A stretch of 64,000 nucleotides of DNA, taken from the NCBI GenBank assembly GCA_902599625.1, contig CACKGF010000001.1, forward strand, positions 1 to 64,000, written 5' to 3'. Position 1 is the stretch's first letter, and each line of letters opens with the position of its first letter. The position numbers were made by a program, and so were the translations under genes. The notes under the pieces are model-generated. The model was not told the DNA's origin. It did no database searches and saw only the letters and a program-made list of their open reading frames with translations. Positions 25,973 through 37,660 of the stretch are shown piece after piece. This stretch comes from an uncultured Pelagibacteraceae bacterium. Lineage in GTDB: Bacteria > Pseudomonadota > Alphaproteobacteria > Pelagibacterales > Pelagibacteraceae.

Positions 25973-26577
25973 GTTTAAAAAAAGTTTCAAAAGATCAACC
26001 TGAAAAGTTTGAATTAAATCAACAAAGCTTAGAAGCTGCAAAAAAAATTTTATCAAATTATCCGAAGGGAAAAGAGAAAAGTGCTGTTATGGCTTTACTT
26101 TATATTGCACAAAGGCAAAACAATAACTGGATACCTTTATCAGCAATTAAATATATTGCTAAGTTTTTAAATATGCCTTACATCAAAGTCTATGAAGTAG
26201 CCACTTTCTACTCAATGTATAATCTTTCACCTGTGGGAAATTATCATGTCCAAATTTGTACAACAACTCCTTGTATGATCAGAGGAGCATATAAGATTGT
26301 AGATGTATGTAAAAAGAAAATATCTGAAAAAGAAAATGTATTATCTGAAAATGGTAATTGTTCTTGGACAGAGGTAGAATGTCTTGGTGCCTGTATAAAC
26401 GCACCAATGATGCAAATAAACAATGATTACTATGAAGATTTAGATATTAAACAAAGCGAAAAAATTATCGATGAAGTGCTTATGGGTAAAAAACCAAAAC
26501 CAGGATCATATAGAGGAAGAATTAACTCGGAGCCTGAAAACAACAGAAAAACATTATTGGATTTAAAAAATGCTTAA
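25969..26577 (+). CDS. nuoE: NADH-quinone oxidoreductase subunit E
   Basis: This 202-aa thioredoxin-like 24-kDa subunit holds cluster N1a. The ligands are the two Cys of CTTTPCM and the later [10 protein letters not shown] pair. The helical N-terminal region includes [16 protein letters not shown]. It sits on NuoF at the tip of the peripheral arm. It overlaps both neighbours (4 and 8 nt). Confidence 0.96.
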   Translation: MSLKKVSKDQPEKFELNQQSLEAAKKILSNYPKGKEKSAVMALLYIAQRQNNNWIPLSAIKYIAKFLNMPYIKVYEVATFYSMYNLSPVGNYHVQICTTTPCMIRGAYKIVDVCKKKISEKENVLSENGNCSWTEVECLGACINAPMMQINNDYYEDLDIKQSEKIIDEVLMGKKPKPGSYRGRINSEPENNRKTLLDLKNA

Positions 26578-27913
26578 AGACGAAGATAGAATATTTAAAA
26601 ACTTGTATAACGATTTAGGAGCTGATTTGAACTCCTCAAAAAATAGAGGTGATTGGACAAATACTAAAGATTTATGTGAAAAAGGTAGAGAATGGATAAT
26701 TGATGAAATTAAAAAATCTGAATTAAGAGGGAGAGGTGGTGCTGGTTTTCCAACGGGTTTAAAATGGTCATTTGCGCCTAAAGAAGTTGGATCGAGGCCC
26801 CACTACCTTGTGATTAATGCAGATGAGTCTGAACCTGGAACTTGCAAGGATAGGGATATTTTAAGATTTGAACCTCACAAACTTTTAGAAGGTTGTTTAA
26901 TTGCAGCTTATGCAATCAATTCACATAAATGCTATATTTATTTAAGAGGCGAGTATTACAATGAAGGTTTAGAATTACAAAAAGCAATTGATGAGGCTTA
27001 TAAAGATAATTTAATTGGTAAAAATGCTTCTGGAACTGGTTGGGATTTAGATATTTATATTCATTACGGAGCTGGAGCGTATATATGCGGTGAGGAAACA
27101 GCTTTACTTGAAAGTATTGAGGGCAACAAAGGCCAACCAAGATTGAAACCGCCTTTTCCTGCATTAGTTGGATTATATGGTTGTCCAACTATAGTCAATA
27201 ATGTTGAAACTATTTCAGTTGTTCCTACAATTTTAAGAAAAGGTTCTAAATGGTTTGCATCATTAGGCAAACCAAAAAATACTGGTACTAAGATTTTTTG
27301 TATTTCTGGAAACGTTAATAAACCTTGTAATGTTGAAGAAGAAATGGGTATTCCTTTAAAAGATTTAATTGATACTCATGCTGGTGGGGTAGTAGGTGGA
27401 TGGGAAAATTTACAAGCAGTCATACCTGGTGGTTCTTCCATGCCCTTGTTAAATAAAGAAATTTCAGAAAAGATAACTATGGACTTTGATTCATTAGTGG
27501 AGAATAAAAGTGGGTTAGGGACTGCAGGAATAGTCGTTATCAATAAAGATCAAGATATTATTAAATGTTTTGCAAGAATAGCCCGATTTTATAAACATGA
27601 AAGTTGTGGTCAATGCACTCCTTGTAGAGAAGGTTCAGGTTGGATGTGGAGAATTTTAGAAAGAATGGCTAAAGGCGAAGCATCGAGAGAGGAAGTTGAA
27701 ATGTTGTTTGATGTTACGAAACAAATAGAAGGTCATACTATTTGTGCTTTTGGCGAAGGATCAGCTTGGCCAGTGCAAGGTCTTTTGAGAAATTTCAAAA
27801 AAGAAATAATTAAAAGAAATAATTTTGATCCATTAATTAAATCAAACAAAGATATCCCATACCTAGTAGATCAACATTTATTAGAAAAAGATAATGCCCA
27901 AAATAAAAGTTAA
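26570..27913 (+). CDS. nuoF: NADH-quinone oxidoreductase subunit F (NADH-binding)
   Basis: This 447-aa 51-kDa subunit has the FMN/NADH loops [14 protein letters not shown] (about 50-65) and [19 protein letters not shown] (about 165-185). The cluster N3 motif is [12 protein letters not shown] with a distal Cys in [13 protein letters not shown] oxidation and FMN reduction happen here. It overlaps nuoG by 20 nt, the longest overlap within the nuo set. Confidence 0.97.
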   Translation: MLKDEDRIFKNLYNDLGADLNSSKNRGDWTNTKDLCEKGREWIIDEIKKSELRGRGGAGFPTGLKWSFAPKEVGSRPHYLVINADESEPGTCKDRDILRFEPHKLLEGCLIAAYAINSHKCYIYLRGEYYNEGLELQKAIDEAYKDNLIGKNASGTGWDLDIYIHYGAGAYICGEETALLESIEGNKGQPRLKPPFPALVGLYGCPTIVNNVETISVVPTILRKGSKWFASLGKPKNTGTKIFCISGNVNKPCNVEEEMGIPLKDLIDTHAGGVVGGWENLQAVIPGGSSMPLLNKEISEKITMDFDSLVENKSGLGTAGIVVINKDQDIIKCFARIARFYKHESCGQCTPCREGSGWMWRILERMAKGEASREEVEMLFDVTKQIEGHTICAFGEGSAWPVQGLLRNFKKEIIKRNNFDPLIKSNKDIPYLVDQHLLEKDNAQNKS

Positions 27914-29906
27914 TAATAACGAACTAGAAGTAGAAGATGGCTTAACGGTTTTGCAGGCATGTGAACAAGCTGGAGCTGAAATACCAAGATTTTGTTATCA
28001 TGAAAAACTTTCAATAGCAGGAAACTGTAGAATGTGCCTAGTTGAGATTGAAAAATCTCCAAAACCGGTTGCATCTTGTGCAATGCCTGTAGCGGATGGA
28101 ATGAATATTAAAACAAATACTGAATTTGTTGAAAAAGCAAGAAAAGGCGTTATGGAATTTTTATTAGCAAACCACCCACTCGATTGTCCAGTTTGTGATC
28201 AAGGAGGTGAATGCGATTTACAAGATCAATCAATGTTTTATGGAATTGATAAATCAAGATTTAAAGAAAATAAAAGATTTGTTCCTGAAAAATATATGGG
28301 TCCTCTTATCAAAACTCAAATGACTAGATGCATTCACTGTACAAGGTGTATAAGATTTGCAACTGAGGTTGCTGGTGTTTCTGAAATTGGAGCAATTGGT
28401 AGAGGCGAAGATACTCAAATAACTACATATTTAGAAAAATCTATGGAGTCAGAGCTATCAGGCAATGTAATTGATTTGTGTCCAGTTGGCGCATTAACAT
28501 CGAAGCCATATGTCTTTGAAGCTAGACCATGGGAATTAAAAAAAACAGAGTCGATCGATGTTATGGATGCAGTTGGTTCAAATATAAGAATTGATACATA
28601 TGGTTGGGAAGTAAAGCGTATACTTCCAAAAATTAATGAAAGCATTAATGAGGAGTGGATATCAGATAAAACTCGTTATGCATGCGATGGCTTAAAATAT
28701 CAAAGACTTGATACTCCTTATACAAGATCTAATGATGGATTTAAAAAAATTTCATGGGAGGAGGCTTATGGGATCTTAACTGATAAAATTAAAAGCACAA
28801 ATCCTGATAAAATTGGATGTATAACTGGCGATCTTACGAATATGGAAACTCTATTTTCTGTTAAAGAGCTTTTTAATAAAATTTTGAACTGTAAAAACTT
28901 GGACTCAAGACCTGTAAAAACTTATGTAAATAATAGTTCACGAACCAATTATATTTTTAATACCCAAATTTCAAATATAGAGAAATCAGATTTTATTCTT
29001 TTGGTTGGGACTAATCCACGTCATGAAGCAACAATTTTGAATTCAAGAATACGAAAAAGTTATTTAAAGAATAATATGGAAGTTTATTCTTTGAATGATG
29101 TTGGGGATTTAACATATCCATATAAAGTAATATCAAGCAACACGGATGAGTTAAAAAAAATAATTTTAAATGAACACGAAGTTTCAAAAAAAATAATTTC
29201 TGCAAAAAATCCTATTGTTATTTTTGGACAATCAGCTCTTAAACTTAACTCCTCAGGGTACTTATTTGAAGGAATGAAAAAATTTTTATCAGAAAATAAT
29301 AAAATAAACGATGACTGGAATGCTTTAAACATCCTTTCTAATAATGCATCAACAGTTGGTGCATATGATTTGGATATTTTAGACAACGAAACTATAGATA
29401 ATGTGTTATCAAATCAATTTGAATTAGTCTTCTTATTTGGTCAGGATAATTTGAATATCAAAAAGAAAAATGAATTTATTGTTTATATAGGAACTCATGG
29501 TGACAGAGGAGCTGAAATGGCAGATCTAATATTGCCTAGCGCGGCATATACAGAACAAGATGGATATTTCACTAACCTTGAAGGTAACTTACAATTAGCT
29601 TTTAAGGCTTCCTATCCACCTGGTGAAGCAAAAGAAGATTGGGAAATTGTTAATGAATTGTCAAAGAAACTTAAGGGCAAAAGTCTTTATACAAATAAAC
29701 AAGAACTTATTGATAACCTTTTAAATTATCTTAATCAAAAAACAAAAAAAACCGCTGAAATAGTAAAAAATGATTTTACGAACGAAGAAATTTTCGTCGA
29801 TAAAATTGATTATTATTTTACTAACGTCATAGCAAGATCTTCAAAGACAATGGCAGAATGCAGAAATTTAAAACTTGTTTCTTTGAAAACTGGAACTGAT
29901 GGTTAA
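27894..29906 (+). CDS. nuoG: NADH-quinone oxidoreductase subunit G
   Basis: This 670-aa 75-kDa subunit, typical of alphaproteobacteria, begins with a ferredoxin fold holding [2Fe-2S] ligands ([15 protein letters not shown] and the later ASC). A His/Cys motif for N5 ([14 protein letters not shown]) and a four-Cys motif for N4 (CIHCTRC with LCPVGAL) follow. The remainder is a degenerate molybdopterin oxidoreductase domain. No extra N7 cluster motif is evident. Confidence 0.96.
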   Translation: MPKIKVNNNELEVEDGLTVLQACEQAGAEIPRFCYHEKLSIAGNCRMCLVEIEKSPKPVASCAMPVADGMNIKTNTEFVEKARKGVMEFLLANHPLDCPVCDQGGECDLQDQSMFYGIDKSRFKENKRFVPEKYMGPLIKTQMTRCIHCTRCIRFATEVAGVSEIGAIGRGEDTQITTYLEKSMESELSGNVIDLCPVGALTSKPYVFEARPWELKKTESIDVMDAVGSNIRIDTYGWEVKRILPKINESINEEWISDKTRYACDGLKYQRLDTPYTRSNDGFKKISWEEAYGILTDKIKSTNPDKIGCITGDLTNMETLFSVKELFNKILNCKNLDSRPVKTYVNNSSRTNYIFNTQISNIEKSDFILLVGTNPRHEATILNSRIRKSYLKNNMEVYSLNDVGDLTYPYKVISSNTDELKKIILNEHEVSKKIISAKNPIVIFGQSALKLNSSGYLFEGMKKFLSENNKINDDWNALNILSNNASTVGAYDLDILDNETIDNVLSNQFELVFLFGQDNLNIKKKNEFIVYIGTHGDRGAEMADLILPSAAYTEQDGYFTNLEGNLQLAFKASYPPGEAKEDWEIVNELSKKLKGKSLYTNKQELIDNLLNYLNQKTKKTAEIVKNDFTNEEIFVDKIDYYFTNVIARSSKTMAECRNLKLVSLKTGTDG

Positions 29907-30905
29907 ATGGAATACATAAATTTATTATTTTCTGAAATCTACAAAATACTTTATGTTTTAATTCCTGTTCTTGTATCAGTAGCAATGATTGTGTGGCTTG
30001 ATAGAAGGATTTGGGCTTTTGTTCAAAAAAGAAGAGGGCCAAATGTAGTAGGTCCTTTCGGCTTATTTCAAACTTTGGCAGATGCGCTTAAATATATCTT
30101 TAAAGAAATTATAATACCTGCAAGTTCGAATAAAATCATATTTATTTTAGCCCCAATAGTTACAATGACTTTAGCCCTTATTGCATGGGCAGTAATTCCT
30201 TTTAGTGAAGATTATGTTTTGGCTGACATTAATGTTGGTATCCTTTACATATTTGCAATTTCTTCTTTGGGTGTTTATGGAATAATAATGGGCGGCTGGG
30301 CCTCAAATTCAAAGTATCCATTTTTAGGCTCAATAAGATCTGCTGCACAAATGGTCTCTTATGAAGTTTCTATCGGAGTGATTATCATCAATGTTTTATT
30401 GTGCGTTGGTTCGTTAAACTTAAGTGATATAGTTCTAGCTCAAGAGAAAATTTGGTTTGTAATTCCTTTATTCCCAATGTTTGTGATTTTCTTTATTTCA
30501 TCGCTTGCAGAGACAAATAGACCACCATTTGATTTACCTGAAGCAGAGGCTGAATTAGTTGCGGGTTATCAAACAGAATATAGCGGTATGATGTATGCAA
30601 TGTTTTGGTTGGGCGAATATGCAAATATTTTGCTTATGTGTGCACTTGGGTCAATTCTTTTTCTGGGAGGTTGGTTAGCACCAATGGATACCCCATTGTT
30701 TGAAATGGTACCTCCACCGGCATGGCTAATATTAAAAATTTTATTTTTGTTTGTTTTGTTTGCACTAATTAAAGCTATTGTGCCAAGATATCGATATGAC
30801 CAACTTATGAGGCTTGGATGGAAGGTTTTTCTACCTTTCTCGTTAATTTGGGTGGTATTAACTTCTGGTTATTTATTATATTTTGACTTATTACCTGTAT
30901 ATTAA
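29907..30905 (+). CDS. nuoH: NADH-quinone oxidoreductase subunit H
   Basis: This 332-aa subunit has eight or nine membrane helices. The [26 protein letters not shown] loop and [31 protein letters not shown] segment are the hallmarks lining the quinone channel. It links the peripheral arm to the proton-pumping arm. The start is the base right after the nuoG stop. Confidence 0.97.
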   Translation: MEYINLLFSEIYKILYVLIPVLVSVAMIVWLDRRIWAFVQKRRGPNVVGPFGLFQTLADALKYIFKEIIIPASSNKIIFILAPIVTMTLALIAWAVIPFSEDYVLADINVGILYIFAISSLGVYGIIMGGWASNSKYPFLGSIRSAAQMVSYEVSIGVIIINVLLCVGSLNLSDIVLAQEKIWFVIPLFPMFVIFFISSLAETNRPPFDLPEAEAELVAGYQTEYSGMMYAMFWLGEYANILLMCALGSILFLGGWLAPMDTPLFEMVPPPAWLILKILFLFVLFALIKAIVPRYRYDQLMRLGWKVFLPFSLIWVVLTSGYLLYFDLLPVY

Positions 30906-30908
30906 ACT

Positions 30909-31394
30909 ATGAATATAATTCGAATATTTAAAACAGTATTTTTAATAGATTTTTTGACAGGTTTGTTGATAGCGATAAAGGAGTCATTTAAACCAAAAAA
31001 AACGCTTAACTATCCTTTTGAAAAAGGTAAGATTTCACCACGATATAGGGGAGAGCACGCCTTAAGAAGATACCCAAACGGCGAGGAAAGATGTATAGCA
31101 TGTAAACTTTGTGAAGCTGTTTGTCCAGCTCAGGCAATAACAATAGAGTCTACAGAAAGAGAAGACGGAAGTAGAAAAACAACTAGATACGATATTGATA
31201 TGCTAAAATGTATCTATTGTGGTTTGTGTGAAGAGTCGTGTCCGGTTGATGCTATAGTGCAAGGTCCTAACTTTGAATTTGCAACACATACTAGGGAAGA
31301 ACTTTACTACAATAAAGAAAAGCTTTTAGAAAATGGAGATAGATGGGAGAATGTTTTAGCTGCAAATATAAAAGCTGATAACCCTTATAGATAA
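30909..31394 (+). CDS. nuoI: NADH-quinone oxidoreductase subunit I
   Basis: This 161-aa ferredoxin-like subunit carries two four-Cys motifs for clusters N6a and N6b: [12 protein letters not shown] near residue 61 and [12 protein letters not shown] near 100. It passes electrons to NuoB. An N-terminal amphipathic helix anchors it at the membrane surface. Confidence 0.97.
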   Translation: MNIIRIFKTVFLIDFLTGLLIAIKESFKPKKTLNYPFEKGKISPRYRGEHALRRYPNGEERCIACKLCEAVCPAQAITIESTEREDGSRKTTRYDIDMLKCIYCGLCEESCPVDAIVQGPNFEFATHTREELYYNKEKLLENGDRWENVLAANIKADNPYR

Positions 31395-31400
31395 TAGCAA

Positions 31401-32033
31401 ATGTTAGCACACGCTATATTTTTTTACTTTTTTTCATTTGTTGCAATAATTTCTGCAATAATGGTAACTGTGTCTAAGAATACAGTTCATTCTGTTTTTT
31501 TTTTAATATTGGATTTTATATCGATATCGTGCCTTTTTATTATGATAGGTGCGGAATTTTTAGGAATGATAATGTTAATTGTTTATGTTGGGGCTGTTGC
31601 AGTTTTATTTCTATTTGTCGTAATGATGCTGAACGTTGCTCAGCAAAAAAATCAATGGTTTAAATCAAGTGATACAAGTACTCACATACCTATAGGATTA
31701 ATTGTAAGTTTGATAATTTTTTTTGAATTGATTATTGTAATTGGAGGATGGAAGTACAAACCTGACATTATCGAAAACTTTTCTAATAATCTGATTTCTA
31801 ATTCTACGAATACTCATACCATTGGAAGTGTTTTATATACAGAATATATACATCTATTTCAAATTTCAGGGATGATATTACTCGTAGCTATGATTGGAGC
31901 AATCGTTCTCACATTTAGAAAAAGAGAAGGGGTTAAAAGACAAAATTATTTTAGCCAAATATCTAGAGAAAAAAATCAAGGTGTTGAGTTAGTAGAAGTT
32001 AAATCAAATGAGGGAGTTAAAATAGATGTTTGA
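31401..32033 (+). CDS. nuoJ: NADH-quinone oxidoreductase subunit J
   Basis: This 210-aa protein has five membrane helices. The third helix segment [26 protein letters not shown] is the conserved part, in which the pi-bulge helix lies. It is one of the small subunits at the base of the membrane arm. It overlaps nuoK by 8 nt. Confidence 0.95.
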   Translation: MLAHAIFFYFFSFVAIISAIMVTVSKNTVHSVFFLILDFISISCLFIMIGAEFLGMIMLIVYVGAVAVLFLFVVMMLNVAQQKNQWFKSSDTSTHIPIGLIVSLIIFFELIIVIGGWKYKPDIIENFSNNLISNSTNTHTIGSVLYTEYIHLFQISGMILLVAMIGAIVLTFRKREGVKRQNYFSQISREKNQGVELVEVKSNEGVKIDV

Positions 32034-32337
32034 AGTTTCACTTGGACATTATCTTACATTAGGGGCAATCATTTTTACTATTGGTGTAATTGGAATATTT
32101 TTAAATAGAAAAAATGTAATTGTTATTTTAATGAGTATAGAATTAATATTACTAGCAGTAAATATTAATCTAGTATCTTTCTCAATATTTCTTCAAGACT
32201 TATCTGGCCAGATATTTACTTTATTTATTTTGACTGTTGCAGCAGCAGAGGCAGCTATCGGTTTGGCAATAATCGTAGTCTATTATCGTAACGCAGGAAC
32301 AATAAGAGTAGAAGAAATTGAAAATCTAAAGGGTTAA
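32026..32337 (+). CDS. nuoK: NADH-quinone oxidoreductase subunit K
   Basis: This 103-aa antiporter-like subunit has three helices, with the two conserved Glu in [14 protein letters not shown] and [13 protein letters not shown]. These acidic residues take part in the proton route. Confidence 0.96.
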   Translation: MFEVSLGHYLTLGAIIFTIGVIGIFLNRKNVIVILMSIELILLAVNINLVSFSIFLQDLSGQIFTLFILTVAAAEAAIGLAIIVVYYRNAGTIRVEEIENLKG

Positions 32338-32338
32338 T

Positions 32339-34252
32339 ATGGAATATCTCATAATTTTTTTACCATTGCTAGGTGCATTTATTGCTGGTTTTTTTGGTAA
32401 TAAATTTGACCAAAAATATTCTCAATTTATAACAAGTCTTTTTGTAAGTATTTCTTCTATCCTTTCAATAATAGTTTTTTTTAAAGTATTAAATTATGGA
32501 TACTCAAATAATTTATTAATCTCTAGTTGGATAAACTCAGGTACTTTAAATGTAAATTGGTCCATAAAAGTAGATGCATTATCCTCACTCATGATGGTTG
32601 TGGTAACGCTTGTTTCAGCGTTGGTTCATATTTACTCAATTGGTTATATGTCTCACGATCCTCACAAACCGAGGTTCATGTCTTATTTATCTTTGTTTAC
32701 ATTTGCAATGTTAGTGCTGGTTACCTCAGACAATTTTTTACAATTATTCTTTGGATGGGAAGGAGTAGGTCTTTGTTCGTATTTTTTAATTGGTTTTTGG
32801 TTTAAAAAAAAAGCTGCGAATGCGGCCGCTATTAAAGCTTTCGTAGTAAATAGAGTTGGAGATTTTGGTTTTGCTCTTGGTATTTTTTTAATTTTTTATT
32901 ATTTTGGAACAGTTAATTACAATGAGGTATTCAATCAAATTCAAACTTTGAATGCAAAAAATATAAATTTTCTTGGTTTTGAATTTAAATCAATAGATTT
33001 AATTTGTATATTGTTATTTATAGGTGCAATGGGAAAATCAGCCCAGATTTTTTTACATACTTGGTTACCCGATGCAATGGAAGGACCAACACCTGTATCT
33101 GCATTAATCCACGCTGCAACAATGGTTACTGCAGGTGTTTTTCTAGTTGTAAGATGTTCTCCTATTTATGAATATTCAGAATTAGCACTCAATATAATTA
33201 CTGTTATTGGAATGAGTACAGCTTTTTTTGCTGCTACAATTGCATTAGTCCAAACCGATATAAAAAAGATAATTGCTTATTCAACATGTAGCCAGCTTGG
33301 ATATATGTTCTTTGCAACTGGTGTAGGCGCATATAACGTTGCAATGTTTCATTTATTTACTCATGCTTTTTTTAAGGCTTTACTTTTTTTAGGAGCTGGT
33401 TCTGTAATACACTCTTTTAAAGATGAACAGAATATCGAAAAAATGGGCGGGGTTTACAAAAAGATCCCTTACACTTACGCCTTAATGCTGGTGGGCACAT
33501 TAGCTTTAACTGGCTTCCCTTTTTTATCTGGTTTTTATTCTAAAGATGCAATTATTGAATTTGCTTATTTAAGGGGAAATGTAACTGGTATTTATGCTGC
33601 TGGTATTGGAATTGTTACGGCTATGTTAACAGCAATTTACTCTTGGAGATTATTTTTTAAAACTTTTCATGGAAATTATAACAATCAAGAGGTCAAATAC
33701 GAAAAAGTTCATGAGTCACCAGCGGTAATGGTTTTGCCACTTATAATTCTTGCTTTAGGCTCAATTTTTGCAGGTTTCTTTTTTAAAGAGCTATTAATAG
33801 GCAATCAAAGTAGTGTTAATTTTTGGGGAGAGTCTATTAAATTTTTAGAGCCATTGAGTGAAGATCATCCTCCACTGTGGTTTATTTTATTGACCCCAAC
33901 TATAGTAACTTTAAGCATACCGGTTTCTTACTACTTATTTTTGAAGGACAAAAGTGTATTAGAAAATTTTACAAAAACTAATTATCCATTAATAAATTTT
34001 TTAAAAAAGAAATGGTATTTTGATGAGCTTTATTCTTATATTTTTGTAGAACCTTGTAAAAAATTAGGTCTATTTTTTTGGAAAAAGATTGATGGTTTAA
34101 CAATAGATAGATTTGGACCAGATGGTATTTCAAATCTTATTAAAGGCTTGTCGATAAAAGCAGTAAAATTTCAGAATGGTTTTATTTATCAATATGCATT
34201 TATAATGTTGATTGGATTTTCTTTAATACTGACTTACTTGATTATTAAATGA
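32339..34252 (+). CDS. nuoL: NADH-quinone oxidoreductase subunit L
   Basis: This 637-aa antiporter-like subunit has about 16 helices. Conserved motifs include GWEGVGLCSYFLIGFW and HTWLPDAMEGPTPVSALIHAATMVTAGVFLV, with the pump Lys and His. The long lateral helix at the C-terminal end is present. It is the most distal proton-pumping subunit. Confidence 0.97.
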   Translation: MEYLIIFLPLLGAFIAGFFGNKFDQKYSQFITSLFVSISSILSIIVFFKVLNYGYSNNLLISSWINSGTLNVNWSIKVDALSSLMMVVVTLVSALVHIYSIGYMSHDPHKPRFMSYLSLFTFAMLVLVTSDNFLQLFFGWEGVGLCSYFLIGFWFKKKAANAAAIKAFVVNRVGDFGFALGIFLIFYYFGTVNYNEVFNQIQTLNAKNINFLGFEFKSIDLICILLFIGAMGKSAQIFLHTWLPDAMEGPTPVSALIHAATMVTAGVFLVVRCSPIYEYSELALNIITVIGMSTAFFAATIALVQTDIKKIIAYSTCSQLGYMFFATGVGAYNVAMFHLFTHAFFKALLFLGAGSVIHSFKDEQNIEKMGGVYKKIPYTYALMLVGTLALTGFPFLSGFYSKDAIIEFAYLRGNVTGIYAAGIGIVTAMLTAIYSWRLFFKTFHGNYNNQEVKYEKVHESPAVMVLPLIILALGSIFAGFFFKELLIGNQSSVNFWGESIKFLEPLSEDHPPLWFILLTPTIVTLSIPVSYYLFLKDKSVLENFTKTNYPLINFLKKKWYFDELYSYIFVEPCKKLGLFFWKKIDGLTIDRFGPDGISNLIKGLSIKAVKFQNGFIYQYAFIMLIGFSLILTYLIIK

Positions 34253-35742
34253 TGAATTTCCCAATTATTTCTTCACTAATCCTTTTGCCTTCAATTGGCG
34301 CACTGTTTCTTTTTTTCATTAATTCAAAAAATGTTACCGGCATCAAGTATGTTTCTTTATTTGTATCAATCATTAATTTTTTAATATCTATTTACTTATG
34401 GTTAATTTTTGATCAATCTAGTTATGAATTTCAGTTTGTAGAAAGTAGAGTCTGGATAAAAGATTTTATCAATTACAAAGTCGGAGTAGATGGAATCTCA
34501 ATATTATTTATCATTTTAACTACTTTCATAACCCCACTTTGTATTTTGTCAGTTAACTCATCAATAAAGAATAGACTTAAAGAGTTTTTAATAGCAATCT
34601 TATTAATGGAAACTCTAATGATTGGAGTTTTTTGCTCTTTAGATTTGGTAATTTTCTACTTATTTTTTGAAGGAGGTTTAATACCGATGTTTTTAATCAT
34701 TGGTATTTGGGGTGGAGAAAGACGTGTGTATTCTGCATTCAAGTTTTTTTTATTTACTCTTCTTGGCTCAGTTTTAATGTTAATAGCGGTAATATCTATT
34801 TATTGGATAGCAGGCACGACCGATGTAGAAGAACTTTATAAGTTGGGCATTGATCCAAAATACCAAAACTTACTTTGGTTAGCATTCTTTTCATCTTTTG
34901 CAGTAAAAACACCAATGTGGCCAGTACATACATGGTTGCCCGACGCCCATGTTGAAGCACCAACAGCAGGTTCAGTTTTATTAGCAGCTATCCTACTTAA
35001 AATGGCAGGATATGGATTTATAAGATTTTCAATTGGACTATTTCCTGTTGCGTCAGAATATTTTGTTCCGTTTATTTTTGTTATTAGTTTAATTGCAATT
35101 ATTTATACTTCGTTAGTTGCCTTAATGCAGGACGACATGAAAAAACTAATTGCGTACTCATCTGTAGCTCATATGGGTTTTGTAACATTAGGTTTGTTTA
35201 CTTTCACTCAACAAGGTGTTGAAGGAGGAATATTTCAAATGATTAGTCATGGTATTGTATCTGCTGCACTCTTTTTCTCAGTAGGTGTTGTTTATGACAG
35301 AACTCATTCGAGACGTATCAATGATTATGGGGGTTTGGTAAATGTAATGCCAAAATATTCTATTTTATTAATGGTATTTACTTTAGGGTCTTTGGGCTTA
35401 CCAGGAACAACTGGTTTTATTGGTGAATTTTTGATTTTAATGGGAACATTTAAAAAAAGTTTCTTAGTGGCAGCAATAGCAAGTTTGGGTGTAATTTTAG
35501 GTGCAGCATATATGTTGTGGCTTTACAAAAGAGTTATATTTGGAGAGTTAACAAATCAAAAATTATTAAAAATAATTGATTTAAACAAAGTTGAGTTATC
35601 TATTCTTACTTTATTAGCACTGGGTATAATTTTTTTTGGGTTCTATCCTGATCCATTTTCTAATACATATTCTGTATCAGTCGAGAACTTTTTAAATGAA
35701 TATAATGATAAACTAAATAATTATAATTTACAAAATCAATGA
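34249..35742 (+). CDS. nuoM: NADH-quinone oxidoreductase subunit M
   Basis: This 497-aa antiporter-like subunit has 14 helices, with FEGGLIPMFLIIGIWGG and HTWLPDAHVEAPTAGSVLLAAILLKMAGYG as family signatures. It overlaps nuoL by 4 nt; a second ATG one codon later (34252) is also possible. It pumps protons with NuoL and NuoN. Confidence 0.97.
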   Translation: MMNFPIISSLILLPSIGALFLFFINSKNVTGIKYVSLFVSIINFLISIYLWLIFDQSSYEFQFVESRVWIKDFINYKVGVDGISILFIILTTFITPLCILSVNSSIKNRLKEFLIAILLMETLMIGVFCSLDLVIFYLFFEGGLIPMFLIIGIWGGERRVYSAFKFFLFTLLGSVLMLIAVISIYWIAGTTDVEELYKLGIDPKYQNLLWLAFFSSFAVKTPMWPVHTWLPDAHVEAPTAGSVLLAAILLKMAGYGFIRFSIGLFPVASEYFVPFIFVISLIAIIYTSLVALMQDDMKKLIAYSSVAHMGFVTLGLFTFTQQGVEGGIFQMISHGIVSAALFFSVGVVYDRTHSRRINDYGGLVNVMPKYSILLMVFTLGSLGLPGTTGFIGEFLILMGTFKKSFLVAAIASLGVILGAAYMLWLYKRVIFGELTNQKLLKIIDLNKVELSILTLLALGIIFFGFYPDPFSNTYSVSVENFLNEYNDKLNNYNLQNQ

Positions 35743-37154
35743 TTAATCTCTTTTATATATCTACGGAAATATTCTTATCATTATCTATTCTAATTTTGTT
35801 ACTAATTGGTGTATTTAAAAAAAAAAGTGAATCATTTATTTACAATTTCACTTGTATAATTTTACTGGTCGGACTTGCAATAAATATCAATTTAAATCCT
35901 CAATTCCCGATAGATTTATTTAATAACAGTTATAAAATTGATTATTTCACAACTTTAATTAAGTCAGTAATATTGATCTCAGCATTTCTTGTAATGCTAT
36001 GTTCATTAAATTATGTCAAACAAAATGATATTTTAAAAATTGAGTATCCAATTTTAATTTTATCTTCAATTCTTGGTATGCTCGTAATGGTAAGTTCTAA
36101 CGATCTAATAGTTTTTTATGTTGGTCTAGAATTACAATCTTTAGCTTTATATGTTCTTGCTGCCTTTAAAAGAGATAATATACTTTCATCTGAGTCAGGT
36201 TTAAAATATTTTATATTAAGCGCATTATCATCAGGATTATTACTATATGGATGTTCTTTAATATATGGTTTTTCTAGCTCAACAAACTTTGATTTAATTT
36301 ATCAAAATAGTAAGTCAATCGAATATGGTATTATTTTTGGAATAGTATTTATTTTAGTTGGATTAGCATTTAAGATTACTGCAGTACCTTTTCATATGTG
36401 GGCCCCAGATGTTTATGATGGATCACCTACATCTGTGACTGTGATATTTGCAATTCTTCCAAAGATTGCTGCATTAACAGTATTTATTAATTTTTTATAT
36501 GGTCCTTTCCTTGAAATGTTTGACCAATGGCAAGCAGTTATAATTTTTTTATCAATTGGTTCAATGGTATTTGGGGCCGTAGCTGCGATTGGACAAAAAA
36601 AATTAAAAAGACTTATTGCTTATAGTTCAATAAGCCACATGGGGTTTGCGCTCGCTGGTTTAAGTGTTGGGACAAACGAAGGTATTCAAAATTCAATAAT
36701 ATACTTAATGATTTATTTAATAATGAATATAGCATTTTTCTGTTGTCTATTTATGCTCAAAAGAGAAAATCAATATTTCGATAAAGTTGAAGATCTCTCA
36801 GGTTTATCAAAAAATCATCCTTTATTATCGCTCTCTTTGATGATTATTTTATTCTCGTTAGCAGGAATACCTCCATTGGCTGGTTTTTTTGCAAAGTTTT
36901 ATATTTTTACGGCCGTAATTGAACAGTCAATGTATTTTTTAGCAATTGTAGGTTTGCTCTCAACAGTAATTGCAGCTTTTTACTATATAAGATTAATAAA
37001 GGTAATGTATTTTGATGAGCAGAAAGAAAAATATGACTTAAATCATAGCATTGGTCTTAAAATGATACTTGTAATTTCATCAACAATTATTCTTATTTAT
37101 TTCATAAACCCGAATATAATTAATAACTTTGTCTTAGATATAACTTTAATTTAA
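35739..37154 (+). CDS. nuoN: NADH-quinone oxidoreductase subunit N
   Basis: This 471-aa antiporter-like subunit has 13 or 14 helices. The segments VGLELQSLALYVLAAF and PFHMWAPDVYDGSPTSVTVIFAILPKIAAL are typical. It ends the nuo set and overlaps birA by 1 nt, so complex I genes are coupled to the following housekeeping genes. Confidence 0.97.
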   Translation: MINLFYISTEIFLSLSILILLLIGVFKKKSESFIYNFTCIILLVGLAININLNPQFPIDLFNNSYKIDYFTTLIKSVILISAFLVMLCSLNYVKQNDILKIEYPILILSSILGMLVMVSSNDLIVFYVGLELQSLALYVLAAFKRDNILSSESGLKYFILSALSSGLLLYGCSLIYGFSSSTNFDLIYQNSKSIEYGIIFGIVFILVGLAFKITAVPFHMWAPDVYDGSPTSVTVIFAILPKIAALTVFINFLYGPFLEMFDQWQAVIIFLSIGSMVFGAVAAIGQKKLKRLIAYSSISHMGFALAGLSVGTNEGIQNSIIYLMIYLIMNIAFFCCLFMLKRENQYFDKVEDLSGLSKNHPLLSLSLMIILFSLAGIPPLAGFFAKFYIFTAVIEQSMYFLAIVGLLSTVIAAFYYIRLIKVMYFDEQKEKYDLNHSIGLKMILVISSTIILIYFINPNIINNFVLDITLI

Positions 37155-37660
37155 TGAAGTTAAAAATTTTTAAATACAAAAAAGTAAAAAGCACTAATGA
37201 TATTGCTATTAGGAAAATTAGGTCAGGAATTAAAAATGGAATAGTTACTAGTGATGTACAAAGCTCCGGCAGAGGCAGGCATGGAAATAAATGGGTTTCT
37301 TATAAGGGCAATCTTTTTTTAACTATTTTTTTTTCAATTTCAAATAATCTGAATCTAAATAAGTTTAATTATAAAAATTGCCTGATAATAAAAAAAGTTT
37401 TATCAAAATATATAAAACACGATCTAAAAATTAAAAGACCAAACGATATTTTATTTAAACAGTATAAAATTTGTGGAATTTTACAGGAAACAATTTTTTA
37501 CAAGAATTTTAAATACTTGTTAGTTGGTGTAGGTCTAAACTTACTAAAGAGTCCAAAATTCAAGGATTACAAAACTACTAGCGTGTATGAAATTACTAAA
37601 AAAAAAGTTAATAAAATTAGAATCTTAAATGAAATTAAATTAAACTATGAATCGATCTAA
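37154..37660 (+). CDS. birA: Biotin--protein ligase, short form lacking the C-terminal domain
   Basis: This 168-aa protein holds only the catalytic core: the N-terminal STND loop, the biotinyl-AMP loop SSGRGRHGNKW (about 39-49), RPNDILF where most enzymes have KWPNDIL, and GVGLNL near 125. It lacks a DNA-binding domain and the small SH3-like C-terminal domain, so it stops about 60 residues short of E. coli BirA. It attaches biotin to BCCP of acetyl-CoA carboxylase or related carriers. It overlaps coaX by 14 nt, and no downstream continuation exists, so the short form looks natural. Confidence 0.88.
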   Translation: MKLKIFKYKKVKSTNDIAIRKIRSGIKNGIVTSDVQSSGRGRHGNKWVSYKGNLFLTIFFSISNNLNLNKFNYKNCLIIKKVLSKYIKHDLKIKRPNDILFKQYKICGILQETIFYKNFKYLLVGVGLNLLKSPKFKDYKTTSVYEITKKKVNKIRILNEIKLNYESI

